The notes below the pieces were generated by a model that was not told the DNA's origin, did not search any database, and saw only the letters and a program-made list of their open reading frames with translations. DNA of 64,000 nt from Lentzea sp. NBRC 102530 (GTDB lineage Bacteria; Actinomycetota; Actinomycetes; Mycobacteriales; Pseudonocardiaceae): NCBI RefSeq assembly GCF_030269365.1, contig NZ_BSTF01000001.1, positions 806,001 to 870,000 of the forward strand, read 5' to 3'. The position numbers and the translations under genes were made by a program. Position 1 is the first letter of the stretch. Every line of letters starts with the position of its first letter. Of the stretch, positions 36,864 to 45,273 are shown in pieces.

Positions 36864-38803
36864 GGCGGACTCCCGCCGCGGCGGCGCTCGCCGCGCTCAC
36901 CCTGGTGGCCGCGGCACTCGCCGCGAGCACGGCCGCGCAGGCGGCTCCGGGCTGTTCGGTCACCTACACGAGAACCTCCGAGTGGCAGGGCGGCTTCGGC
37001 GCGTCCGTGTCGATCACCAACACCGGTGACGCGATCACGGGCTGGACCCTGGAGTGGACCTACGGCGCGGGCCAGCAGGTCGGGCAGCACTGGAACGCCG
37101 TGATCACGCAGAACGGCGGCGAGGTGAGCGCGCGCAACGCCTCCTACAACGGTTCCGTGCCGACCGGAGGCAAGGTGGAGTTCGGGTTCAACGCGACGTC
37201 CGGATCCACCAACCCCGACCCGGTCACGTTCCGCCTCAACGGCACCACCTGTGGCGACACCGGCAGCCCGACGACGACGACCACCACCACCACCACCACC
37301 ACGCCCAGACCGTCGACGTTCACCAACCCGGTGCTGTGGCAGGACTTCGCGGACATCGACATCATCCGCGTCGGTGACGCGTACTACTACTCGGCCTCGA
37401 CCATGCACTACTCGCCGGGTGCGCCGGTCCTGCGTTCCTACGACCTGGTGAACTGGGAGTTCGCCGGACACTCCGTGCCCCGCCTCGACTTCGGCTCCAA
37501 GTACGACCTCAACGGCGCCAGGGGTTACGTGCGCGGCATCTGGGCGTCGTTCCTCAACCACCGCAAGAGCAACAACACCTTCTACTGGGGCGGTTGCGTC
37601 GACTTCGCCCAGACGCACATCTACACGGCTCCCGCCGTGGACGCCCAGTGGTCCAAGCACGCCACGATCAACAAGTGCTACTACGACGCCGGCATGCTGG
37701 TCGACGACAACGACACGATGTACGTCGCCTACGGCAACACCACGATCAGCGTCGCGCAGCTCTCCGCGGACGGGAAGTCCGAGGTGCGCTCGCAGCAGGT
37801 GTTCCAGACCCCGTCGAACATCGGCACCCTCGAAGGAGCGCGGTTCTACAAGCGGAACGGCAGCTACTACATCTGGCTCACCAGGCCCGCGAACGGGCAG
37901 TACGTGCTCAAGGCGTCGAGCCCGTTCGGCCCGTACACGGTCCAGCAGGTGCTGCTGAACATGCCCGGCCCGATCCAGGGCGGGGGAGTGCCGCATCAGG
38001 GCGGCATGGTGCAGACGCAGAACGGCGACTGGTACTACATGGCGTTCGTGGACGCCTATCCCGGCGGCCGGGTGCCCGTGCTCGCCCCGATCACCTGGAC
38101 CTCCGACGGCTGGCCGCGCATCACCACCGTCAACGGCGGCTGGGGCGTGAACTACCCGGTGCCGAACCTGCCGCAGCGCCCGGTGAGACCCATGACCGGC
38201 GTCGACACGTTCGACGGCACCGCGCTGAAACCCCAGTGGGAGTGGAACCACAACCCGGACACCACGAAGTACAGCGTGAACAACGGGCTGCGGTTGTCCA
38301 CGGCGACGGTCACGAACGACCTCTACAACGCCCGCAACACCCTCACCCACCGGATCCAGGGGCCGACGTCGACCGGCACCGTCGCACTGGACCTGACGTC
38401 GATGCGCGACGGCGACCGCACGGGGCTCGCGATGCTGCGCGACTCCTCGGCGTGGATCGGCGTCAAGCGCGACAACGGCCGCAACCGGGTCGTCATGGTC
38501 AACGGCCTGACCATGGACAGCAACTGGAACACCACCGGCACCGGCACCGAGGTCGCGAGCGCGAACCTCACCGGAACCCGGATCTGGTTGCGCGCCAACG
38601 CCGACATCCGGCCGGGCAGCGGACGGCAGGCCCGGTTCTCCTACAGCACCGACGGCGTGAACTTCACGTCGCTGGGCACCGGCTTCACGCTGAAGAACGA
38701 GTGGCAGTTCTTCATGGGCTACCGGTTCGGCATCTTCAACCACGCCACGCAGGCGCTCGGAGGCTCGGTCGCGGTCGGGCGGTTCGAGCTCACGACTCCA
38801 TGA
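36860..38803 (+). CDS. GH43 beta-xylosidase/alpha-arabinofuranosidase-like enzyme with CBM2
   Basis: A 647-residue secreted glycosidase. Order: signal peptide (to about 31), CBM2 (about 32-134), an 11-threonine linker, a GH43 five-bladed propeller (about 150-445) and a C-terminal beta-sandwich (about 450-647) of the kind attached to xylan-active GH43 enzymes. The catalytic base is in DFADIDIIRV and the acid Glu in TLEGARFYKRN. It is translationally coupled to the GH27 gene. The two possible substrates, beta-xylosides and arabinofuranosides, cannot be separated by eye. Its last 14 bases overlap a convergent small gene. Confidence 0.92.
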   Translation: MRRTPAAAALAALTLVAAALAASTAAQAAPGCSVTYTRTSEWQGGFGASVSITNTGDAITGWTLEWTYGAGQQVGQHWNAVITQNGGEVSARNASYNGSVPTGGKVEFGFNATSGSTNPDPVTFRLNGTTCGDTGSPTTTTTTTTTTTPRPSTFTNPVLWQDFADIDIIRVGDAYYYSASTMHYSPGAPVLRSYDLVNWEFAGHSVPRLDFGSKYDLNGARGYVRGIWASFLNHRKSNNTFYWGGCVDFAQTHIYTAPAVDAQWSKHATINKCYYDAGMLVDDNDTMYVAYGNTTISVAQLSADGKSEVRSQQVFQTPSNIGTLEGARFYKRNGSYYIWLTRPANGQYVLKASSPFGPYTVQQVLLNMPGPIQGGGVPHQGGMVQTQNGDWYYMAFVDAYPGGRVPVLAPITWTSDGWPRITTVNGGWGVNYPVPNLPQRPVRPMTGVDTFDGTALKPQWEWNHNPDTTKYSVNNGLRLSTATVTNDLYNARNTLTHRIQGPTSTGTVALDLTSMRDGDRTGLAMLRDSSAWIGVKRDNGRNRVVMVNGLTMDSNWNTTGTGTEVASANLTGTRIWLRANADIRPGSGRQARFSYSTDGVNFTSLGTGFTLKNEWQFFMGYRFGIFNHATQALGGSVAVGRFELTTP

Positions 38804-39020
38804 CGCCGTTCTCCTGCAGCGCCTTCCTGAACGCGTGCAGGCCCAGGTGCAGGCGGAACTTCACGACGGCTCGTGACAGTCCCAGCGCGGCGGAGAGTTC
38901 GGTCACGGACTCCCCGCCGTAGAAGGCCCGCACGACCACGACCCGGTGTTCGGGCTCGAGTGCCGACAGCGCGTCGGCGACGAGCCCGGCGCCGGGCGTG
39001 CGCGTTCCGCGCGTGGTCAC
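38790..39020 (-). CDS. Stand-alone sigma-70 region 4 protein or remnant
   Basis: A 76-residue product from GTG 39020, 11 bases after the upstream gene's stop and with GTGAGG in front. Residues 14-72 match ECF sigma factor region 4: DALSALEPEHRVVVVRAFYG, then SVTELSAALGLSRAVVKFRL as the helix-turn-helix. Region 2 is absent and cannot be found in the overlapping upstream sequence. It may be the tail of a lost sigma factor, or a small protein that binds -35-type DNA or core RNA polymerase. It overlaps the GH43 3' end by 14 bases. Confidence 0.6.
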   Translation of the reverse strand: MTTRGTRTPGAGLVADALSALEPEHRVVVVRAFYGGESVTELSAALGLSRAVVKFRLHLGLHAFRKALQENGVMES

Positions 39021-39031
39021 GGGACGCCTCA

Positions 39032-40588
39032 CTACGCGCGCAGGGCCGGGGAGCGCCGTCCGTCCAGACAGGACAGAAGTGCGCGGCGGTCGACCTTGCC
39101 GCGTTCGGTGGTCGGCAACGCGTCGAGCGGGACGATCAGCGTGGGCACGCAGTAGTGCGGCAACCGCTGCGAGACCGCGCGGCGGGCCACCTCCGGCACC
39201 GCCGTGCGGGGACTGATGAACCCGACGAGCCTCCCGTCGTGCACGAGGGTCGCGGCACGTTCGCAGTCGTCCGCGTGTTCCAGCGCGGCGGTGACGGTGT
39301 CCAGCTCGAACCGGTACCCCAGCACCTCCACCTGGTCGCCGGCCCGGCCGTGGTGCTCCAGCTCCCCGTCGGCCGTCCACCTGCCGAGCTCGCGCGTGCG
39401 GAACATCAGCCGGTCACCGCCGAGGAACGGGTCGGGGCGCAGGCGCAGCGACGTCAGGTCGAGGTCGCCCGCGTAACCCGGGGTGACCCCTGCTCCGCCC
39501 ACCCACACCTCGCCGACCTCGCCGACCGGACGCGGCGACAGGTCGTCGCCGAGCACGTACGCGGTGGTGTTCGGCACGGGCCGTCCGACCGTGAGCGGCC
39601 CGGCGTCCGGCTCGTAGCGCTGCACCGTGCTGACGATCGTCGCCTCGGTGGGGCCCCAGGCGTGGTGGAAGGCGGTGCGACGGGCCCACGTGTCCGCCAG
39701 GGCCCGCGGGCAGCGTTCCCCGGCCACCACGACCGTGCGCACCCGCCGGCACGCGTCGGGGGACAGGGAGGCGAGCACTCCGGGAGTGGTGATCAGGACG
39801 TCCGCGGTGCTCGCCGCGTCCTCGGCGTCCTCCCCGCGCAGCACGAGCGTGCCGCCGTTGGCGAGGGTGCCGAGCACCTCCCACATCGCGAGGTCGGAGG
39901 AGATGTCCAGCAGTTGCGCCACCCTGGTCCCCGGCGTGACGCCGAGCGAGCCGGGGGCGGTGAGCAGGAGGTTGCACAGGCCGGCGTGGGACACCCGCAC
40001 GCCGTGGGGGCCGGTGAACACGACGGCGGCGACGTCCGACTCGGCGGTGGTGACGGTGCGGCAGAACGTGCTCGCGCCGGGGAGGGCGTCGATCTCGACC
40101 ACTGAGGCGAGGTCGCCGGGAACCGCGTCGGCGCTCGTGGTGAGCACGACGTCGATGCGCGCGGCGCGGACGACGCGCCGCAGCGTCGCCTCAGGGGTGG
40201 TGCTCACGTCCTGGGGCACGTAGGACGCGCCTGCCTTGAGCACCGCGAGAACGCCCACGACCATGGAGATCGACCGGGTGAGGAACAGTCCCACGTGGTC
40301 ACCCGGCCGCACCCCGCCGCGCACCAGCACCTCGGCCAGCAGACCGGCTCTCGCGTCGAGCTCCGCGTACGTCAGCGACTCGCCGAGGTGTTCCACGGCC
40401 GTGGCGTGCGGACGTCGCGCGGCGTGCGCCTCGAAGGCGTGGTGGACGTGGTCGGAAGGAGGGGTGCGGCTCGGCCCTGATCCGTACGCCTGGACCAGCG
40501 CGCGGTCGGCGGCGGGCAGCTCCCACAGGGCGGATTCCAGGAACTCGGCGGTCACGGCAGGCCCTTCCCACAAGCGGTGTGCTTCCAT
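39032..40588 (-). CDS. Adenylate-forming (NRPS A-domain-like) protein with degenerate motifs
   Basis: A 518-residue single-domain member of the ANL superfamily. Core motifs A1 (LTYAELDARAGLLA), A2 (LKAGASYVPQDV), A5 (HAWGPTEATI), A6, A8 (GRAGDQVEVLGYRFEL) and A10 (PTTERGKVDRRAL, with its Lys) are present. The A3 phosphate-binding loop is missing: TSGSTGxPKG is reduced to VFTGPHGVRVSHAG near residue 188. In A7 the RTGDL motif reads RTREL near 396. It probably cannot adenylate normally. No carrier or condensation domain is attached or nearby. An alternative start lies at 40690; neither has a clear ribosome-binding site. Confidence 0.75.
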   Translation of the reverse strand: MEAHRLWEGPAVTAEFLESALWELPAADRALVQAYGSGPSRTPPSDHVHHAFEAHAARRPHATAVEHLGESLTYAELDARAGLLAEVLVRGGVRPGDHVGLFLTRSISMVVGVLAVLKAGASYVPQDVSTTPEATLRRVVRAARIDVVLTTSADAVPGDLASVVEIDALPGASTFCRTVTTAESDVAAVVFTGPHGVRVSHAGLCNLLLTAPGSLGVTPGTRVAQLLDISSDLAMWEVLGTLANGGTLVLRGEDAEDAASTADVLITTPGVLASLSPDACRRVRTVVVAGERCPRALADTWARRTAFHHAWGPTEATIVSTVQRYEPDAGPLTVGRPVPNTTAYVLGDDLSPRPVGEVGEVWVGGAGVTPGYAGDLDLTSLRLRPDPFLGGDRLMFRTRELGRWTADGELEHHGRAGDQVEVLGYRFELDTVTAALEHADDCERAATLVHDGRLVGFISPRTAVPEVARRAVSQRLPHYCVPTLIVPLDALPTTERGKVDRRALLSCLDGRRSPALRA

Positions 40589-40623
40589 CTTGAACGAGCC
40601 AGACCACCGGTGGTGAGAACCTG

Positions 40624-40644
40624 TCGATTCGCTGGTCGAATCGA
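40624..40644. promoter_or_regulatory. Inverted repeat upstream of the A-domain gene
   Basis: TCGATTCG and CGAATCGA are separated by five bases (40624-40631 and 40637-40644), 36 bp upstream of the presumed start at 40588. A second 13-bp palindrome, CGGGTGTCACCCG, lies at 40691-40703. Either could be an operator for the divergent pair. Confidence 0.4.
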
Positions 40645-40764
40645 TAGAGTTGTTGTCGCGCTTCAGTTCTCGCGGTATTTCACGTTGCATCGGGTGTCAC
40701 CCGTGTGGATGATCAATGGCTCGTCCGTTTGTTATCGCCGTCTGCGCACATGAGCATGTGTCGC

Positions 40765-41097
40765 ATGACGACTGTCGAGCACGCTCCGGCGGAACTGCAC
40801 CGCCACACGCACGGACCAGGCTGCGGCCACGACGCCGTCGTGCACCGCGACCACGTCGACTACCTGCACGACGGGCACCTGCACCGCGAACACGTCACGG
40901 ACGGCGGTGTCCACTACGACGAGTGTGACAAGTGCAGGTGTGCCCACTGCGCGGATTCATGTGCGCAGTGCGACTGCTCGAACTGCGACTGCCCGACGTG
41001 CAACCACGCCCGGTGCGCGTGCGACGGGTGCGATGACGCGTGCGCGAACTGCACGTGCGCCGAGTGCTCCTGTCCCACCTGCTCGCACGCGGCGTGA
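40765..41097 (+). CDS. Metallothionein-like His/Cys-rich protein with two identical-spacing Cys modules
   Basis: A 110-residue cytosolic-looking protein (no signal). Residues 1-50 are His-rich (12 His), including HVDYLHDGHLHREHV, a pattern seen in small zinc-binding actinobacterial proteins. Residues 57-109 carry 18 of its 20 Cys as two 27-residue modules: Cys57, 59, 62, 66, 69, 71, 74, 76, 79 and Cys84, 86, 89, 93, 96, 98, 101, 103, 106, each followed by x-His-Ala. Each nine-Cys set could hold a metal cluster like the nine-Cys domain of vertebrate metallothioneins. Metal and role are unknown. Upstream ATGs at 40750 and 40756 are possible starts. No metal-sensor site was recognised. Confidence 0.85.
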   Translation: MTTVEHAPAELHRHTHGPGCGHDAVVHRDHVDYLHDGHLHREHVTDGGVHYDECDKCRCAHCADSCAQCDCSNCDCPTCNHARCACDGCDDACANCTCAECSCPTCSHAA

Positions 41098-41098
41098 A

Positions 41099-42178
41099 TC
41101 AGTCCGCAGTGGACAGCCGGAACACCGTCTCCTGGTGGTAGACCTCGCCGGGGCGCAGCACCGTGCTGGGGAAGTCCGGCCGGTTGGGCGAGTCGGGGTG
41201 GTGCTGCGCCTCCAGGGCGAACCCCGCGCCGCGTCCGTACGGGCGGCCCCCGGTGCCGACCAGGTCCCCGGTCAGGAAGTTGCCCGAGTAGAACTGCAGG
41301 CCGGGTTCGGTGGTCCACATCGTCAGCAGGCGCCCGGAGGCCGGGTCGCAGGCCTGCGCGGCGAACGACGCCCCGGACGGGTCGAGCACCCAGTTGTGGT
41401 CGTAGCCGCCCGCGACGGCCAGCTGCGGGTGGTCGGCTCCGATGCGGGCGCCGATCGCCGTGGGCAGCCGGAAGTCGAACGGGCTCGCGTCGACCGGCAC
41501 GGGGTTCCCGACCGGGATCAGGTCCTCGTCCACCGCGCAGAAGTGGCCGGCGTTCAGCATCAGCGACTGCCCGTAGACGTCGCCGCTGCCCTCGCCCGCC
41601 AGGTTCCAGTAGGTGTGGTTGGTCAGGTTGAGCACCGTGGGCGCGTCCGCGGTCGCACGGTAGGTGATGCTCAGCCGGTGGTCGCGGTCGAGCCGGTACG
41701 TCACCTGCGCGGTCACGGCGCCGGGGAAGCCGCCCTCGCCGGCCGGGCTCACCAGGTCGAGCCGCACGCCGACGCTGCCCGGCTCGCGCAGTTCGGTCGC
41801 GGCCCAGACCTTCGTGTCGAAACCCTCGGGTCCGCCGTGCAGGCTGTTCCGGCCGTTGTTGAGCGGCAGGCGGTGCACGACGTCGTCGAGGGTGAAGGTG
41901 CCACGCGCGATCCGGTTGGCGTACCGGCCGATCACGGCGCCGAAGAACACCCTGTTCTCGCCGGGCTGGTTGTTCTTGACGTACTCGTCGAGCGTGCCGA
42001 AGCCGAGCACCACGTTGGCGGGCACGCCGTCGCGGTCCGGCGCCTCCAGCGACTGGACGACACCGCCCAGGTCCAGCACCCGCACGGTGAGCCCGCCCGG
42101 CCAGGACAGGACGTACCGGTGCACGTCGGCGTCACCGGTGCGGCCGAACAGTTCCCGGTGGACCTCGGGCTGCGACAT
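41099..42178 (-). CDS. galM: Aldose 1-epimerase (mutarotase)
   Basis: A 359-residue enzyme that interconverts alpha and beta anomers of aldoses such as galactose or arabinose in the cytoplasm. It has GRYANRIARGTF, LHGGPEGFDTKVW (catalytic-site His), NLTNHTYWNLAGEG and the C-terminal GFALEAQHHPDSPNRPDFPS with the catalytic Glu. It is the last gene of the chvE-mmsA-mmsB-GH43 operon, 8 bases after the GH43 stop, and ends one base from the convergent His/Cys-rich gene. Confidence 0.95.
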   Translation of the reverse strand: MSQPEVHRELFGRTGDADVHRYVLSWPGGLTVRVLDLGGVVQSLEAPDRDGVPANVVLGFGTLDEYVKNNQPGENRVFFGAVIGRYANRIARGTFTLDDVVHRLPLNNGRNSLHGGPEGFDTKVWAATELREPGSVGVRLDLVSPAGEGGFPGAVTAQVTYRLDRDHRLSITYRATADAPTVLNLTNHTYWNLAGEGSGDVYGQSLMLNAGHFCAVDEDLIPVGNPVPVDASPFDFRLPTAIGARIGADHPQLAVAGGYDHNWVLDPSGASFAAQACDPASGRLLTMWTTEPGLQFYSGNFLTGDLVGTGGRPYGRGAGFALEAQHHPDSPNRPDFPSTVLRPGEVYHQETVFRLSTAD

Positions 42179-42186
42179 CGGACTCC

Positions 42187-45100
42187 TCAGTTGATCAGGG
42201 CCCGGCAGTGCTGCGGCCGGATCCGTTGGGGCGCGACGCTCTCCAGGGTGGGGACGACCGGGACGATCGAGCCGTCGCGGGCGAAGGTCATCCTGTCGAT
42301 CGTGGTCTCGCGGTGCGTGCCGTCGCCTCCGGGCACGGCGAAGCGGTGGTAGGCGAGGTACCAGTCGTCGGTGCCCGGCACGCGCAGCATCGAGCTGTGC
42401 CCGGTGCCCTTGACGCCGAGCCTCGGGTCCTTGCGCAGGATCAGCCCGCGGTTCGTGAACGGGCCGGTGGGGCTCGGGGCGGTGGCGTAGGCGACCCGGT
42501 AGTCCTCGCTGCGGGTGTCGTCGACGGACCAGCTCAGGTAGTACGTGCCTCGACGTTCCACCATGAACAGGCCCTCCCGGAAGTCCGCGAGCCCGGTCAG
42601 CCGCGAGATCTTGGCCGGGTCGTAGGAGATCATGTCACCGTTGAGCGGAACGACGTAGGCCTCACCGTTGCCCCAATAGAGGTACGCCTGGCCGTCGCGG
42701 TCGGTGAACACCGCCGGGTCGATGGCCTGTCCGCCGCCCGGGTTGCGCGCCACCAGCGGCTGGCCCGTGTCGACGAACGGGCCGGTCGGCGAGTCGCTCA
42801 CCGCCACGCCGATCTTCGCTTCGGCGCAGAAGTAGAAGTAGTACCTGCCGTCCCGCTCGGCGATCGTGGGCGCCCAGGCGTTGCGGTCGGCCCAGCTGAC
42901 GTCCGGGCCGAGGTCGAGGACGACGCCCTCGTCCGTCCAGTCCACCAGGTTCTTCGACGACCACGCGGAGAACCTCGTACCGCTCCAGCCGTCGAAGCCG
43001 TCCGTGGTCGCGTAGATGTAGTAGGTGTCGCCGAACGCGACGATGTTCGGATCGGCGTTGAGGCCGGGTAGCACGGGACTGCGCAGCTCGTGGGCCTCGA
43101 CCGTCCACACGCGACTCTCCCGGCCGGACCGCACCGTGAACTTCCGGGGTTCGCGCAGGTCCACCGGCTCGGCGGGGGTGATGGACGCGCCGGGCGGCAG
43201 GCCGAAGTCGAGCCGCACCCGGCGCAGGTCGGTGCCGGGCGCGACCGGCAGCACCACGCTGCCCGGCGTGATCACGGCGGGCGCTTTGAGCGACTCGTGC
43301 GCGACTGACCGGATCTGCGTGGCGTTGGACGGGAGCGCGGCGACCTCGTTGCCCGGCAGCGCGCGGTGGTACAGCCGCACGTTCTTCATCCTGCCCAGGA
43401 ACGGCCTGTCGGCGGCGTACACCGACCGGCCCAGGTAGTTGGCCGTGGTGATGCCACCGCCGAGGTCGGACGGCCTGGTGGTGACGCCGGTGGTGCGCGC
43501 CACCTCGACGCCGTCCAGGTAGAGCGCTCCCACGCCGCCGCCCACGGTCAGCGTGACGTTCTTCCACACCCCGCGCGCCAGCGGCCGTCCGGAGTTCACT
43601 CCCTGCTCGGTCGTCCAGTTGCCCGTGGCGATCGCGCCGCGGTAGCCGTCCCCCGTGCTGAACAGGTAGCCGTCACCGACACCGTTGGCCGCGGTGTTGC
43701 CGAAGCCGTAGAGGAAGTACGGCGTCTGCTGGGCCGGGTCGACCAGCACGTCGGCGGAGACGGTGACCGCCGAAGCCCCGGTCAGCAGGTTGTCCGGCAA
43801 CTGGACGTGCCCGCCGCGCAGCGAGAGCGACCCCTCGGAGAACGCCGTGTCGCCCGCGAGCACGCCGTCGTAGCCGTGACCGGTGGCGTCCGCGGCGGAC
43901 GACGTGAGCGGCCAGTGTGCGACGAGCCCGTCGGCGGAGGTGCGCACCGGCGCGGGGGGAGCGGTGAGCCGGGCCAGTTCGGCCTTCGTCACCGGGAGCA
44001 CCGTCCCGTGCCGGGGCGAGGCGGGCAGCCGCGCACCGGTCGACATCGTCCACTTGCCGGACGCCAGGTCCGTCGTCTCGAACGGCACGTAGCCGCGGCC
44101 GCCGTACTCGTCGATGAACAGGTACCACCTGTCCTCGGTGTTGGACTTGAACCCGGTCGGGCCCTCGCCGGCGGACAGGCCGGGACTCGTGGCGGTGGCC
44201 TTGCCGATGCACTCGGCGACGAAGTCGTACCTCGGGCTCAGCAGGTCCGCCGACTTCTCGGCGGTGATGTACTTGCTGCACGGTGAGGACGACGAGTTGT
44301 TCCGCTCGTCCTTGGTGTAGCGGTAGTAGGTGCCTGCGTGCTCGATGACGGTCGAGTCGATCACCGAGTACCCCGGGTCGATCCACACCTGCGCTGGGCT
44401 GAACGTCACGAAGTCGCGCGTGGTCGCGTACATCATCCGGTTGTAGCTGGCGCCGGTGTGCCCTGGATCGTTCTCCGCGTACAGCTTCGACGCCCAGTAG
44501 ACGACGTAGGTGCCGCGCCGGGCGTCCCAGAACGCCTCGGGCGCCCAGGTGTTGCCCGCGGTCGGCGGCGAGACCTGGACGGCGCGCTGGCGTGACCAGT
44601 TCCGCAGGTCGGTCGACTCCCACACCATGATCGAGCGGCTGCCGGTGCGCTGCGCGGCGTCCCAGCCGCGGCCCCCGTTGATCTTCAGGTCGGTCGCCAG
44701 CAGGTAGAACCGGTCGCCGTCGGGGGAGCGCAGGATGAACGGGTCGCGCACGCCCAGTTCGCCGAGGCTCGACTTCAGGATCGGCCTGCCGCCGTTGACC
44801 TCGGAGAAGTCCAGCGGGTTGTTGCCGTTGGACGCGGCGGCGTAGATCTGCTCACCGATCGGGCTGCTCTCGCCGGTGAAGTAGAAGAAGCTGTAGCCCT
44901 CCAGGGGTTCCCGGACGGGCAACGGGACGACGGTGGCGGTCAGCGCGCGGGTCGTGCTCTGCTGCCCGCGGCTCACCTTCGCGGTCAGCACGACCTTGAC
45001 GGGCCCGGCGCCCGCGGCCGGCCGGGTCACCTCACCGGTCGGGGTGATCACCTTGGCGTTGGCGGACTTCCAGCTGATCGTCGTGCCGTTGGCGCCGGTG

Positions 45101-45255
45101 GTGGGCAGGGCGAGGTGGCCGCGGACGTCGCCGAGGTTCGGCACTTCGAGAGCGGCCGCCGCCGAGCGCACGAGCGGTTCGGCGGCGGCCGGGGTGGCGG
45201 GCAGGAGTGCGGCCGTGAGGACCGCGATGAGACCGAGATGGCGCAGGGAAGCCAT
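42187..45255 (-). CDS. Secreted protein with two GH43 domains, arabinan-degrading type
   Basis: A 1022-residue secreted enzyme. Order: signal peptide (to about 25), a Big-type Ig domain (about 28-112), a first GH43 propeller (about 115-425; GVRDPFILRSPDGDRFYLLA, YSVIDSTVIEHAGTYYRY, EGPTGFKSNT), a LamG-like jelly roll (about 440-640), a short beta domain (about 655-725) and a second GH43 propeller (about 728-1010; LNADPNIVAFGDTYYIYATT, IDPAVFTDRDGQAYLYWGN, FREGLFMVERRGTYYLSW). Both propellers keep Asp, Asp and Glu candidates. Two complementary activities on arabinan, endo and exo, would fit an operon with a pentose importer and mutarotase. Confidence 0.9.
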   Translation of the reverse strand: MASLRHLGLIAVLTAALLPATPAAAEPLVRSAAAALEVPNLGDVRGHLALPTTGANGTTISWKSANAKVITPTGEVTRPAAGAGPVKVVLTAKVSRGQQSTTRALTATVVPLPVREPLEGYSFFYFTGESSPIGEQIYAAASNGNNPLDFSEVNGGRPILKSSLGELGVRDPFILRSPDGDRFYLLATDLKINGGRGWDAAQRTGSRSIMVWESTDLRNWSRQRAVQVSPPTAGNTWAPEAFWDARRGTYVVYWASKLYAENDPGHTGASYNRMMYATTRDFVTFSPAQVWIDPGYSVIDSTVIEHAGTYYRYTKDERNNSSSSPCSKYITAEKSADLLSPRYDFVAECIGKATATSPGLSAGEGPTGFKSNTEDRWYLFIDEYGGRGYVPFETTDLASGKWTMSTGARLPASPRHGTVLPVTKAELARLTAPPAPVRTSADGLVAHWPLTSSAADATGHGYDGVLAGDTAFSEGSLSLRGGHVQLPDNLLTGASAVTVSADVLVDPAQQTPYFLYGFGNTAANGVGDGYLFSTGDGYRGAIATGNWTTEQGVNSGRPLARGVWKNVTLTVGGGVGALYLDGVEVARTTGVTTRPSDLGGGITTANYLGRSVYAADRPFLGRMKNVRLYHRALPGNEVAALPSNATQIRSVAHESLKAPAVITPGSVVLPVAPGTDLRRVRLDFGLPPGASITPAEPVDLREPRKFTVRSGRESRVWTVEAHELRSPVLPGLNADPNIVAFGDTYYIYATTDGFDGWSGTRFSAWSSKNLVDWTDEGVVLDLGPDVSWADRNAWAPTIAERDGRYYFYFCAEAKIGVAVSDSPTGPFVDTGQPLVARNPGGGQAIDPAVFTDRDGQAYLYWGNGEAYVVPLNGDMISYDPAKISRLTGLADFREGLFMVERRGTYYLSWSVDDTRSEDYRVAYATAPSPTGPFTNRGLILRKDPRLGVKGTGHSSMLRVPGTDDWYLAYHRFAVPGGDGTHRETTIDRMTFARDGSIVPVVPTLESVAPQRIRPQHCRALIN

Positions 45256-45273
45256 GATCGCCTTTCGGAACGG

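Noticed and set aside
40716..40928. An alternative frame over the His/Cys-rich gene
   Set aside because: The chosen frame has a highly ordered Cys pattern that cannot arise by chance.
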